This document shows positions 25,698 through 34,387 of a stretch of 64,000 nt of DNA, in pieces. The stretch covers positions 1 to 64,000 of the forward strand of contig CBDHFQ010000038.1 of assembly GCA_965262565.1 (NCBI GenBank), read 5' to 3'. Position 1 is the stretch's first letter, and each line of letters opens with the position of its first letter. This DNA is from CBDHFQ01 sp965262565 (GTDB taxonomy: Bacteria > Bacteroidota > Bacteroidia > J057). A program made the translations under genes and the position numbers. The notes beneath the pieces are model-generated. The model was given only the letters and a program-made list of their open reading frames with translations, was not told the DNA's origin and searched no databases.

Positions 25698-27311
25698 TTA
25701 AAATCTAGCTTTAGCTGGTTTAAGCAGATAAATGAAAGAAAATGTCAATCCAGAGCTATACAGCTTTTTCTCCTCCCTACCCATTTTATGCATTCCTAAT
25801 TGGAAATAAGGCTCTATTTGTAGAGATAGTTGATCATTAAGACCGTACTCTAAGCCAGCTGCCAATTGAACATTTCCCACATAGGTGTTGAATTTCCTAT
25901 TTGAGGGAGAAGATTTAGGTGCTTGGCGGGAAGAGATATTTTCAGATAGCTCCACTGAAGCATAATTTTCTTCGAGCATAATCATGGTTGCCAACCCTCC
26001 CTGCATATATAAACTAAGCTCATTATTATGTGGAAATGTATAACGTAACAAGATAGGGATTTCAATAGATTTGAAATTAGCATCTAATTGATTTAATCTT
26101 TGAGGGCCTCTCTCAGGATAAACAAAAAATTGATGCATGTATTGCTTTTCTGAATAAGCAGCACCAGATACTATACTCCATTCTTTTGTTAATCGCAATT
26201 CTGCCCTTATCCCCGTCATAAAACCAAATAATGGATCATCACTTAATTCTGCTCTACTTCTGGCTGTCGAGGCCAGAAAACCAAGTCGAACTTCAGGTTG
26301 CAATTTTTCTCTATGGGGTAGTTTGGACACTACATGATTAGAAGGATGATAATAGCCCCCATACCCCAATAGGAACTCTTTCTTAACTAAGTTTGAAATT
26401 AAATAAATCTTAGATCCCTCGTTTTCGATATGAGATTGGTCATTATACCATTCATCTAAATGAATATCAGATTCAAGAGGTTCAGAAACTAATTCCGAAT
26501 AAGACATATGTGGAGACAAATTCGAAGGTGGTTTATCCTCGTTTCCAAGCTCTCCTGAAGGATTATTTTCATTTAAATCATCACTACTTAGTCTATTATT
26601 ATTCGAAGTAAAACTTTTATCATTTATCGATGAAGAAAGTGTTGAATTAGATACGATTTGTCTTGTAAGAGATTTATGTTCAGTGGTCAACTGCCCTTCC
26701 TGAATATTTTTCCCGTCTCTTTGTTCTTCAAAATGTCCTGAAATGATTTCGCTTTCCGTTGAAGTATTTGGGATTGAATTCTCTAAATTACTGGCTATGG
26801 GCTTTGGTTGTTGTCGTTGCAACTGCGATAGTCCCAATCCTGCCAAAATTAAGAGAAGCAGAATAGATGCCACAGCTAAATCCCAATATTGTTGGTATGA
26901 GTTCTTGGGAGATTGTTCACGCTTCAGTTGAGCCCACATAGCTTTCCAATCCCTTAGTCGGTAGGAGATGGTATGCTTTACCAGGCGATCCCTAAAAGCT
27001 TGATAAAAAGGTTCATTAAGTTTATCTTCGAATAATTCCCAATCACCTGATTGAAAAGGAACCTCATAAGAGGCTAAAGAAGAGGCAATAGACGTGTCGA
27101 GAGCTCCGTGAAGCTCTTCATGCATTAAATTCCAATCTGAAATGTTAAAGGGTACTTCGTGATGTATCAACTTATCTTTTAAATTCTCTTCCCATGGAAT
27201 AGAATTTGAATCGAGCAAAAATTCTAACTTATCCCAATCGCTGGGAACTTCACTTACTTCAAAATCGCTGAACTTATCACGAATGACCCGATCAAAGTAA
27301 TGCTCATGCAT
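25698..27311 (-). CDS. Trans-envelope protein: four N-terminal repeats, membrane helix and outer-membrane barrel; putative anti-sigma factor
   Basis: 537 residues. Residues 5-130 hold four repeats of about 28-30 residues with a conserved E/T-V-x-(F/Y)-x-x-x-D-W core (near 19-26, 52-60, 83-91, 113-122). One membrane helix spans 144-163. A low-complexity Ser/Asn/Glu linker of about 140 residues follows, then a beta-barrel of the porin/PorT type (about 305-537, for example LSLQIEPYFQLGMHKMG). The start overlaps the sigma factor gene by 8 bases. The layout predicts a cytoplasmic sigma-binding part and an outer-membrane part in one chain. The function is inferred from context. Confidence 0.65.
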   Translation of the reverse strand: MHEHYFDRVIRDKFSDFEVSEVPSDWDKLEFLLDSNSIPWEENLKDKLIHHEVPFNISDWNLMHEELHGALDTSIASSLASYEVPFQSGDWELFEDKLNEPFYQAFRDRLVKHTISYRLRDWKAMWAQLKREQSPKNSYQQYWDLAVASILLLLILAGLGLSQLQRQQPKPIASNLENSIPNTSTESEIISGHFEEQRDGKNIQEGQLTTEHKSLTRQIVSNSTLSSSINDKSFTSNNNRLSSDDLNENNPSGELGNEDKPPSNLSPHMSYSELVSEPLESDIHLDEWYNDQSHIENEGSKIYLISNLVKKEFLLGYGGYYHPSNHVVSKLPHREKLQPEVRLGFLASTARSRAELSDDPLFGFMTGIRAELRLTKEWSIVSGAAYSEKQYMHQFFVYPERGPQRLNQLDANFKSIEIPILLRYTFPHNNELSLYMQGGLATMIMLEENYASVELSENISSRQAPKSSPSNRKFNTYVGNVQLAAGLEYGLNDQLSLQIEPYFQLGMHKMGREEKKLYSSGLTFSFIYLLKPAKARF

Positions 27312-27876
27312 AATTCTCCCCTTCTACTGATCGGATAAGTCGGGATTGAAGGATCATTTTTTGTAACTTGACTCTTGCTTTGGCCAAGTTGGACTTTGAC
27401 GTCCCTTCACTGATTCCCAGTTTTTTCCCGACCTCCTTATGTGAATATCCTTCTATTACATAAAGATTAAAAACCATTCGATATGCCGGAGATAATTTCT
27501 GAACCAATTGAAGGATCTCATTAGCTCCCATATCGGCGATGATGTCCTGGACATCGGTTTCATGTACTGCATGATTTATTTCCACTAAATTCGGGCGCTT
27601 TGCACTTTTCCTGTAATGATCAATAGCTGTATTAATCATTATTCTTCGAATCCAGGCACCCAGATTAGTTCCACGAGTATACCTCCCAAGGTTATTGAAC
27701 ACCTTCATGAACCCCTCATGAAGTACGTCTCTAGCCTCCTCTCGATCATTAGTATATCTCATACAAACTGCCATCATGCTACCATAGAAACGTTCATATA
27801 GTAACTTTTGGTGTTTTCTGCCTCCATTTAGGCATCCTTCTACGAGTTCTTCCTCGTGAATGTCGGACAATCTCAT
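27304..27876 (-). CDS. ECF-type RNA polymerase sigma factor
   Basis: 190 residues. Region 2: YERFYGSMMAVCMRYTNDRE and ARDVLHEGFMKVFNNLGRY, with NLGAWIRRIMINTAIDHYRK. Region 4: LSPAYRMVFNLYVIEGYSHKEVGKKLGISEGTSKSNL. This is the common Bacteroidota ECF type paired with membrane regulators. The following gene starts 8 bases before this stop. It is divergent from recQ across a 454-base intergenic region. Confidence 0.92.
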   Translation of the reverse strand: MRLSDIHEEELVEGCLNGGRKHQKLLYERFYGSMMAVCMRYTNDREEARDVLHEGFMKVFNNLGRYTRGTNLGAWIRRIMINTAIDHYRKSAKRPNLVEINHAVHETDVQDIIADMGANEILQLVQKLSPAYRMVFNLYVIEGYSHKEVGKKLGISEGTSKSNLAKARVKLQKMILQSRLIRSVEGENYA

Positions 27877-28330
27877 GCTTCCTTATTGATGAAACGCCAA
27901 TATTGATTAAGGGTTGCTTTGAATCGCAAACACTCTGAGACAAATTAGTTTAATGTATTTCAACATTAATGTACCCCAATGTGTCGCAATAAAAAAACAG
28001 GTAAATGTTCTAATAGGCAATCTATTTAAGACAAACAAAAGACTATAGATAAGCAATTATCCTGAATTTAACAACCATAATGGATGTTTCAGTCAGGTAT
28101 CATACCCAACCCATGGAGAATTAACTTACTCCTAGACTATATAAAGATTAATGCATTCTCCCCTACTCACTTTATTAGTTTCTAAACCTTTTTTCTTGTA
28201 TTTTACATTGAGAAATGAAGAATTGCTCTCATAATTCATTACTTAACCCTTAATAATTTACAATTTAATTTTGCCAGCAGTTGAAAATTATCCACTAATG
28301 GCAGTATAAATAAAATTTAAGTAGTTAACG
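27877..28330. other. Intergenic region between sigma factor and recQ
   Basis: 454 AT-rich bases between divergent genes, with no open frame or RNA I can support. A TAATTTTG at 28266-28273 fits the Bacteroidota -7 element and lies 57 bases before the recQ GTG, but no matching TTTG sits 19-21 bases upstream, so it is a weak candidate. Confidence 0.3.
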
Positions 28331-30523
28331 GTGAACGAAACAATCGCTACGAAAGAGACCGAACTGATACAATCACTCAAAAAGTATTTTGGTTATAGCT
28401 CATTCCGTGGGAAGCAGGAAGAAGTCATCCAGAATGTATTAGATAATAAGAATACATTTGTAATTATGCCTACGGGAGCTGGGAAATCGCTATGTTATCA
28501 ACTTCCCGCTGTATTATTACCTGGAACCGCCCTCGTCATCTCACCCCTGATTGCTTTGATGAAAAATCAGGTAGACCAGCTTAGAGCATTTGGAATTGAG
28601 GCTGGCTACTTAAACAGTAGCATGAATCGCTCTGACTATGAAGCAGTAAAAAACAAGGTGCTTAATAAGACCTTAAAACTATTGTATGTAGCGCCTGAAT
28701 CCTTGGTAAAGCAGGAATTTGTCGATTTCATCAAGCAAGCACAAGTGAGTTTTTTGGCTGTGGATGAAGCACATTGTATTTCCGAGTGGGGCCATGATTT
28801 CCGGCCGGAATATAGAAGGATAAGGGAAATGTGGGCTCATCTTGGAGAAATCCCCCTTATAGCTCTCACCGCCACAGCCACACCCAAAGTCCGGGCTGAC
28901 ATTCTCCAAAATCTCCAAATGGACAGTGCGAATGTCTTTATTACCAGTTTCAATAGAGAAAATCTTTATTATGAGATCAGGCCAAAGATATCAACCAATC
29001 ACGCTACTACCGAAATTATAAAATACATTAAGCAACATGCTAATAAGTCAGGTATCGTTTATTGTTTAAGCAGGAGAAAAGTAGAAGAAATTGCAGAAAT
29101 CCTCAAAGTCAATGCGATCAAGGCTGTTCCCTATCATGCAGGGCTGGATTCCTCTACCAGATCGAGGCATCAGGACATGTTCTTAAATGAAGATGTTCAG
29201 GTAGTAGTAGCTACGATAGCCTTTGGAATGGGAATTGACAAACCCGATGTTCGATTTGTTATTCATCACGATGTTCCCAAAAGTATAGAAAGTTATTATC
29301 AGGAAACCGGCAGAGCGGGTAGGGATGGGCTAGAAGGTAATTGTATCCTCTTTTATAATTTCAATGATATTATAAAATTGGAAAAATTTATGAAGGATAA
29401 GCCCGTCAGCGAACGAGAATCAGGAAAGCACCTGCTTTATGAAATGGCTTCTTTTGCTGAATCAGGTGCGTGTAGAAGAAAATTAATGCTTCACTATTTT
29501 GGCGAGTACTTCGACGACTCAAACTGTATGGGGAAGTGCGATAATTGTAGATTTCGCAAAGAATCATTTGACGCAACTAATGAAACTACTATCGCCCTAC
29601 AGACAGTAAAAAGTATAAATGAAAAATTTGGCATATCTCATCTGGTAAATATTTTTAGAGGTACAAATAATCAACAAATCTTTCTCTACGAACATCATAA
29701 CCTCCCCACTTATGGAAAGGGAAAGAGTATTAATGACAAGCAGTGGAAGTCAATTATCAATCAGTTAATCGTAAATGATTACCTATTAAAAGATATAGAT
29801 GATTACGGAGTGATAAAACTCAATCATAGAGGGAAAGAATTTTTAAAGAAACCTACCTCTATTAACTTGATCAAGTTTCAGGACTTTGACAAATTAAATA
29901 AAGAAGTAACGCCCATTGAAGAGTTCAAAACCTATGATGTTAATCTCTTTGAAAAGCTTAAAAAGCTTCGAAAAAAAATAGCTTCAGAAAGAAAGATTCC
30001 TCCTTATGTAATTTTCCAAGATCCATCTTTGGAAGATATGGCCACAAAATACCCTACTTCTATAGATGAATTTCAAAACATCACAGGAGTGGGTAGAGGT
30101 AAAGCGCAGAAGTTTGCAGCTCCTTTTATTCAGTTAATCGATAATTATATCAAGACTAATGGGATAGAAAGATCTACAGAGGTAGTCATTAAGTCTACTG
30201 CTCGAAAATCAATGAATAAATTATTCATCATTCAACATGTAGACAGAAGAACCCCATTGGACAAGATTGCGGAAATTAAGAAGATGTCCTTTAATGACTT
30301 ATTGGATAACCTGGAACAAATCGTTTTCTCAGGTACAAAATTGAATATAGACTACTACATCGATAAATTTATGGATGAAGATAAGATAGACGATATATAT
30401 GACTATTTTATGACTTCATCTTCAGATAGCCTGGAAGAAGCTCAGAATGAACTAGGTAGGGATGTTGAGTTAGAAGAAATCCGACTTGTGAGAATAAAGT
30501 TTATTTCAGAAGTAGGAAATTAA
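28331..30523 (+). CDS. recQ: ATP-dependent DNA helicase RecQ
   Basis: 730 residues from a GTG start. Walker A MPTGAGKSLCYQLPA, the DEAH box in AVDEAHCISEWGHDFRPEY, and the motif VI region QETGRAGRDGLEGNC are all present. A four-Cys zinc-binding region (CRR...CMGKCDNC), a winged helix and an HRDC domain (EFQNITGVGRGKAQKFA) follow. The last 100 residues are an extra helical tail seen in Bacteroidota RecQ. It unwinds DNA 3' to 5' in recombination repair. It ends 39 bases before a hairpin. Confidence 0.96.
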   Translation: MNETIATKETELIQSLKKYFGYSSFRGKQEEVIQNVLDNKNTFVIMPTGAGKSLCYQLPAVLLPGTALVISPLIALMKNQVDQLRAFGIEAGYLNSSMNRSDYEAVKNKVLNKTLKLLYVAPESLVKQEFVDFIKQAQVSFLAVDEAHCISEWGHDFRPEYRRIREMWAHLGEIPLIALTATATPKVRADILQNLQMDSANVFITSFNRENLYYEIRPKISTNHATTEIIKYIKQHANKSGIVYCLSRRKVEEIAEILKVNAIKAVPYHAGLDSSTRSRHQDMFLNEDVQVVVATIAFGMGIDKPDVRFVIHHDVPKSIESYYQETGRAGRDGLEGNCILFYNFNDIIKLEKFMKDKPVSERESGKHLLYEMASFAESGACRRKLMLHYFGEYFDDSNCMGKCDNCRFRKESFDATNETTIALQTVKSINEKFGISHLVNIFRGTNNQQIFLYEHHNLPTYGKGKSINDKQWKSIINQLIVNDYLLKDIDDYGVIKLNHRGKEFLKKPTSINLIKFQDFDKLNKEVTPIEEFKTYDVNLFEKLKKLRKKIASERKIPPYVIFQDPSLEDMATKYPTSIDEFQNITGVGRGKAQKFAAPFIQLIDNYIKTNGIERSTEVVIKSTARKSMNKLFIIQHVDRRTPLDKIAEIKKMSFNDLLDNLEQIVFSGTKLNIDYYIDKFMDEDKIDDIYDYFMTSSSDSLEEAQNELGRDVELEEIRLVRIKFISEVGN

Positions 30524-30561
30524 TTACCCATTCTTTTTTTATCTATACTTATCACAATTAT

Positions 30562-30596
30562 TTAAACATTTCGGATATATAGGTCGAAATGTTTAA
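30562..30596 (+). terminator. Hairpin after recQ
   Basis: Perfect 12-base inverted repeat (30562-30573 and 30585-30596) with an 11-base loop, 39 bases past the recQ stop. It is AT-rich and followed by CTTTCC rather than a T run, so it could be a terminator or an operator for the next gene (start at 30655). Confidence 0.5.
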
Positions 30597-30654
30597 CTTT
30601 CCACCTAAATGGGGGTGCGAATTATGCACTTGAAAATGAAGTAATACTAATTTT

Positions 30655-31212
30655 ATGATGGAAATTGCAAAACTATTAGATGATCTTGAAATAAGATTTG
30701 AGGATGTAGATCCCGATGAGCATAGAAATGAGATCATTCCTGCACTTACAGAAATACACTTAAAAGCTGGCGAAGAAGAGGACACTTTCAATAGATTTAT
30801 TATGCAGGTAGCTGACCGGTTTGGAGGTATATACATTCCGTATATTTTTTGGGACAAATTATCCGAATTTCTAGAAGCCCCTTTAGAACGTGCTTATTTA
30901 TTCGAAATTACAAAAGCTTTTGCTAACTCTAATTTCTATGAGATTGATCAAAGGAATATGAAACCACTGTTAATCACTTATTTTGCTAAAGAGAAGCAAT
31001 TTGAAATCAATAAAATGATTGCTCTATTATTCGATAAGTCCCACCCCACTGTAAAAGAGTACTTTCATAAGTTAATCCAATTTGTAGAGAAGAATAAAAA
31101 GTCAACCGAGATGTACTGCGAAAAATTCGACATACTGAAAAATATTCATCCAAATTTCGACCTGATGGCCCTCCCGATCACCCAATTGAAAGATCGCTTT
31201 CAAGAAGCATAA
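30655..31212 (+). CDS. Conserved-looking hypothetical cytoplasmic protein
   Basis: 185 residues, no signal or membrane segment, all-helical by composition. I do not recognise a family. Features seen: an acidic N-terminus (EDVDPDEHRNEIIPALTEIH), a GGIYIPYIFWDKL segment and basic C-terminal helices ending TQLKDRFQEA. Codon usage matches its neighbours and a good terminator follows, so it is a real single gene. Two adjacent ATGs occur at the start. Confidence 0.7.
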   Translation: MMEIAKLLDDLEIRFEDVDPDEHRNEIIPALTEIHLKAGEEEDTFNRFIMQVADRFGGIYIPYIFWDKLSEFLEAPLERAYLFEITKAFANSNFYEIDQRNMKPLLITYFAKEKQFEINKMIALLFDKSHPTVKEYFHKLIQFVEKNKKSTEMYCEKFDILKNIHPNFDLMALPITQLKDRFQEA

Positions 31213-31251
31213 ATATGTCCTAGGTGGATTATATTCCTATCAGCATATACT

Positions 31252-31283
31252 CCCTCTTACTGTTCCCGGTAAGAGGGTTTTTC
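31252..31283 (+). terminator. Rho-independent terminator
   Basis: Perfect 9-base stem (31252-31260 and 31269-31277) with an 8-base loop, followed by five T. It ends the transcript of the 185-residue hypothetical gene. Confidence 0.9.
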
Positions 31284-31657
31284 TTAACTACCTATCGAGC
31301 TGAGAATGAAAGCATATCAGTATGTAAAATCTTTTCTCAAAATGTGAGATTTTTTTCTCTTTAAGGTGTTGAAAGTAAACCAGAAGTGTCTTTACACTCT
31401 CCAAACCTTCTTCATTTCTTTCAAAAAATCAAATTTTCTTTCATAACGATTTTGCAGAAATATCAGTAAATATCCCCTAAAATACTGATTTACTGATATA
31501 TTAACGCTATTAAGATAACTTTACTTAATTGAAATTCTTTTTTGATATCCTCAAATAGACAAGTGTAACATTTTCTTTCGTATCGTCTAAAACTTACCCT
31601 TCCAGCTGACTAGATTTGATCTATCGCTATTTAAGTTTTACCACTAGTTTCCATTCA
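31284..31657. other. Intergenic stretch with no supported feature
   Basis: About 370 AT-rich bases between the terminator and the LRR gene. I see two near-repeats of a short AT-rich phrase (AAATATCAGTAAATATC and ACTGATTTACTGATAT, 31457-31500) but no open frame, RNA or clear promoter. Confidence 0.3.
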
Positions 31658-32221
31658 ATGAATAACCGCTGTGTATCCCTATCACTAAGTAGCCAATGGG
31701 ATTTTCTCTCACCTATCTGGCGTAATATTATTGGGAAAAATTTAGGACTTGAAAATTGCTTTTGTGAAAATGATGTTGACTATGTACTTACAATTGAGGA
31801 ATTAGACTGCTCAGGCCAACCTATCAAGGATTTGACTCCGATTCTTTACATGCCAAAACTGAAATATCTAGATATTAGTGAGACTAATATTGTGAACCTT
31901 TCCCCTCTAGAGGATATGCCACAATTAAAAGAACTCTCCGCTACTTTTTCAAATTTGTCTACACTCAAAAATATTTCAGGATTAAAAAACCTGGAAATTT
32001 TAGATATTTCTTACTCGACTATTAACACCTCAATTGAAAACAGCCTCCACAAACTCGAAAACTTAAAAGAATTATACTGCAATGGATGTGGGATCACCAC
32101 AGTAAAAGAATTTCACTCTCTTTCTCAGCTCAAGGTTCTTTCAACTTTTTTCAACAAAATTCCTAACATGGAAATAGCCCATTTTAGTAACCTATTTCCA
32201 TGCTGTAAAGTCCTTAGCTGA
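31658..32221 (+). CDS. Leucine-rich-repeat protein (internalin-like)
   Basis: 187 residues from the ATG at 31658; an in-frame TTG 14 codons upstream is less likely. About five LRR units of 22 residues follow from residue 38: LDCSGQPIKDLTPILYMPKL, LDISETNIVNLSPLEDMPQL, LSATFSNLSTLKNISGLKNL, LDISYSTI and a final LYCNGCGITTVKEF. There is no signal peptide, so it should be cytoplasmic and bind a protein partner. The short N-terminal part contains a Trp-rich segment. It may be a fragment of a larger LRR protein. It ends 11 bases before the convergent rsfS gene. Confidence 0.7.
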   Translation: MNNRCVSLSLSSQWDFLSPIWRNIIGKNLGLENCFCENDVDYVLTIEELDCSGQPIKDLTPILYMPKLKYLDISETNIVNLSPLEDMPQLKELSATFSNLSTLKNISGLKNLEILDISYSTINTSIENSLHKLENLKELYCNGCGITTVKEFHSLSQLKVLSTFFNKIPNMEIAHFSNLFPCCKVLS

Positions 32222-32232
32222 CGAACGAAATG

Positions 32233-32595
32233 TTACTCTTCTATAGGGGTGAAGACGGCATCACCCCATAAGTCCTCCAGGCGATAAAAATTTCTAGTCT
32301 CCTTCCGAAATATATGAATGACAATAGAAACAAAATCTATTAATACCCAATCACCTGATTGGATACCTTCTTGACTAATGGGAACCTCTCCAACTTCCTT
32401 CATCTTCTCGAGTACAGATTCTGCCAGTGCCTGCACATGCCGATCCGATCCTCCTGTACAAATCACAAAATAATTTGTAACAGCAGTATCCAGATGCCTT
32501 AAATCCATAAGTAGAAGATCTTGTCCTTTAATTTCTTGTAGAGCGTCTATCGCTACATCAGTCAATTTTGTAGATTCAACAAAGGTTTGCTTCAT
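32233..32595 (-). CDS. rsfS: Ribosomal silencing factor
   Basis: 120 residues, the normal length. Diagnostic segments are DLRHLDTAVTNYFVICTGGSDRHVQALAESV and SGDWVLIDFVSIVIHIFRKETRNFYRLEDLW. RsfS binds ribosomal protein L14 and blocks subunit joining in starved or stationary cells. It is convergent with the LRR gene and divergent from birA. Confidence 0.96.
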   Translation of the reverse strand: MKQTFVESTKLTDVAIDALQEIKGQDLLLMDLRHLDTAVTNYFVICTGGSDRHVQALAESVLEKMKEVGEVPISQEGIQSGDWVLIDFVSIVIHIFRKETRNFYRLEDLWGDAVFTPIEE

Positions 32596-32752
32596 ACAGG
32601 AAAGAGTCTATGTTGATTAATTATTTAAATGATAAATACTTGAAAAAGATTAAATCTTTATATAAGAATAATATTTCTAGTTAAATATGCTGTAAAAGCA
32701 GTAAAGGTTGGTATTCAACGAGAATAATTTCATGTTTTAGCTTTCGTTGAAC

Positions 32753-32760
32753 TACCTTTG
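32753..32760 (+). promoter_or_regulatory. Possible -7 element for birA operon
   Basis: TACCTTTG fits TAnnTTTG. The best -33 match is TTTC at 32728-32731 with 21 bases between, so the fit is partial. It is 126 bases before the birA start. Confidence 0.25.
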
Positions 32761-32885
32761 CCCCTTAACTTAGCAATCTTATTATTAATTAAACAAACTA
32801 CTTCCACTTGTCCAAAGTTCAAGTGAGAATTTGAGGTTCAATTTTCAATAACTATTTTAAATTTCCCCTTATAGCACTAGCTAGT

Positions 32886-33638
32886 ATGAATACTCAATTC
32901 ACTGGAAAACATAAAAAATTTTTTCAGCAAACCGATTCTACCATTACTCAGGCCTGGAACTTACTATCTCAACACCCCCCTGAAGGAACCCTAATATTTA
33001 CCGATCATCAATACCAGGGAAAAGGTCAAAGAGGAAATAACTGGCTTTCAGAACCGAACGTAAATATTGCATTGAGTATTATCTATTACCCCACTTTTGT
33101 AAAAGGTACAGAATTATACTATCTCAATAAATTTGTCAGTTTAGCTGTCCAACAAACGATTTCACATTATTTACCCCGATCCACTGTTCAAATTAAATGG
33201 CCCAATGACATATTGGTACAAAAGAAAAAAATCTCTGGAATCCTGATCGAAAACCAGTTTGAAGGACCTCTTCTTAAATCCAGTATCATTGGAATTGGCA
33301 TAAATGTGAACCAAACCTCCTTCCCAGCAGAAATTGATTATAAGACAACATCCTTAAAGAGACATCTTCATTGTACCAGAAATAAAGAAGAGGTAATGGA
33401 GCGCTTACTAGAACAATTAGAGTTTTATTATTTATCTCTTAAAGAGGGTAAAACAGACATGATAGATCAAGCATATCACAAGGCCTTGTATGGATATCAG
33501 CAAGAAATCATGTTAACCATAGATCAAGAGGAAAAGAAAGTAGTTATTGAAGGGGTGGATGTAGAAGGTAGGTTATTAGTTCGGATAGGCAGTGCCATCT
33601 TTCGATATTTTCATAAAGAAGTAGGGTTTATATTGTGA
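32886..33638 (+). CDS. birA: Biotin--[acetyl-CoA-carboxylase] ligase
   Basis: 250 residues. The biotin-adenylate loop GKGQRGNNWLSEP, KWPNDILVQKKKISGILIEN and GIGINVNQ identify the BPL catalytic domain. There is no N-terminal DNA-binding domain, so it is a ligase only. It attaches biotin to the carboxyl carrier protein of biotin-dependent carboxylases. Its stop overlaps the coaX GTG by 4 bases. The three-gene order birA-coaX-outer membrane protein is a single transcript by spacing. Confidence 0.94.
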   Translation: MNTQFTGKHKKFFQQTDSTITQAWNLLSQHPPEGTLIFTDHQYQGKGQRGNNWLSEPNVNIALSIIYYPTFVKGTELYYLNKFVSLAVQQTISHYLPRSTVQIKWPNDILVQKKKISGILIENQFEGPLLKSSIIGIGINVNQTSFPAEIDYKTTSLKRHLHCTRNKEEVMERLLEQLEFYYLSLKEGKTDMIDQAYHKALYGYQQEIMLTIDQEEKKVVIEGVDVEGRLLVRIGSAIFRYFHKEVGFIL

Positions 33639-34387
33639 TTTTTACCATAGATATAGGAAATAGTAGGTTGAAGGTCGGTCAATGGCTGGATAATGAATTA
33701 ATTTATACCGACGCTTTTCCTATGGAAGCTATTAATCATCACCTGGAACAGTACTTTCGATCTTTCTCTTTTTCACATACTCCTGCTTTTATCATTTGGG
33801 CCAATGTGGGAGTTCCTTTCTCCTTAGATACATTGCCTTTCTGGAGTCAACTAAAGATCGAGGTAGTTTTTATCCCATTAGACGTACACTCTTCACTACC
33901 CATAAAAAATTTATATGCCTCTCCTCGTACCTTAGGAGTAGATAGAATCCTGGCAGTTATAGGAGCCAGGAGGATTTCCCCCGCAAAAGCCGTATTAGTC
34001 ATAGATGCAGGGACAGCTCTTACTTTTGACTATGCCACCGAAAAGGGAGAATATTTGGGTGGAGGAATTTCTCCCGGCCTTTTTATGCGATTTCAGGCAC
34101 TACATTCTCTTACAGCAAAGCTTCCTTTAGTCGAACCTACTGAAGATTTTCCTTTGATAGGCAACACAACAACCCTTAGTATTCGTTCAGGTGTAAGCAA
34201 TGGTATTATCGCAGAGATTGAAGGGATTATCGATCGGTACAAAAATGAAGAAACTGCTGATATGGACGTTTTTTTTACAGGTGGTGATGCGCCCTTCTTG
34301 CAAAAGCACATAAAAAGCTTCAATTTCGTGGATCAACATCTTTTGCTGAGAGGTATGTATGCTACATTTTTACACAATAATCCATAA
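33635..34387 (+). CDS. coaX: Type III pantothenate kinase
   Basis: 250 residues from a GTG overlapping the birA stop (GTGA). ASKHA-fold motifs are MIFTIDIGNSRLKVG (phosphate 1), the SPRTLGVDRILAVIGA block and IDAGTALTFDY (phosphate 2), plus GGGISPGLFMRFQALH and FTGGDAPFL near the end. It catalyses the first step of coenzyme A synthesis. Its last base overlaps the ATG of the next gene. Confidence 0.95.
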   Translation: MIFTIDIGNSRLKVGQWLDNELIYTDAFPMEAINHHLEQYFRSFSFSHTPAFIIWANVGVPFSLDTLPFWSQLKIEVVFIPLDVHSSLPIKNLYASPRTLGVDRILAVIGARRISPAKAVLVIDAGTALTFDYATEKGEYLGGGISPGLFMRFQALHSLTAKLPLVEPTEDFPLIGNTTTLSIRSGVSNGIIAEIEGIIDRYKNEETADMDVFFTGGDAPFLQKHIKSFNFVDQHLLLRGMYATFLHNNP

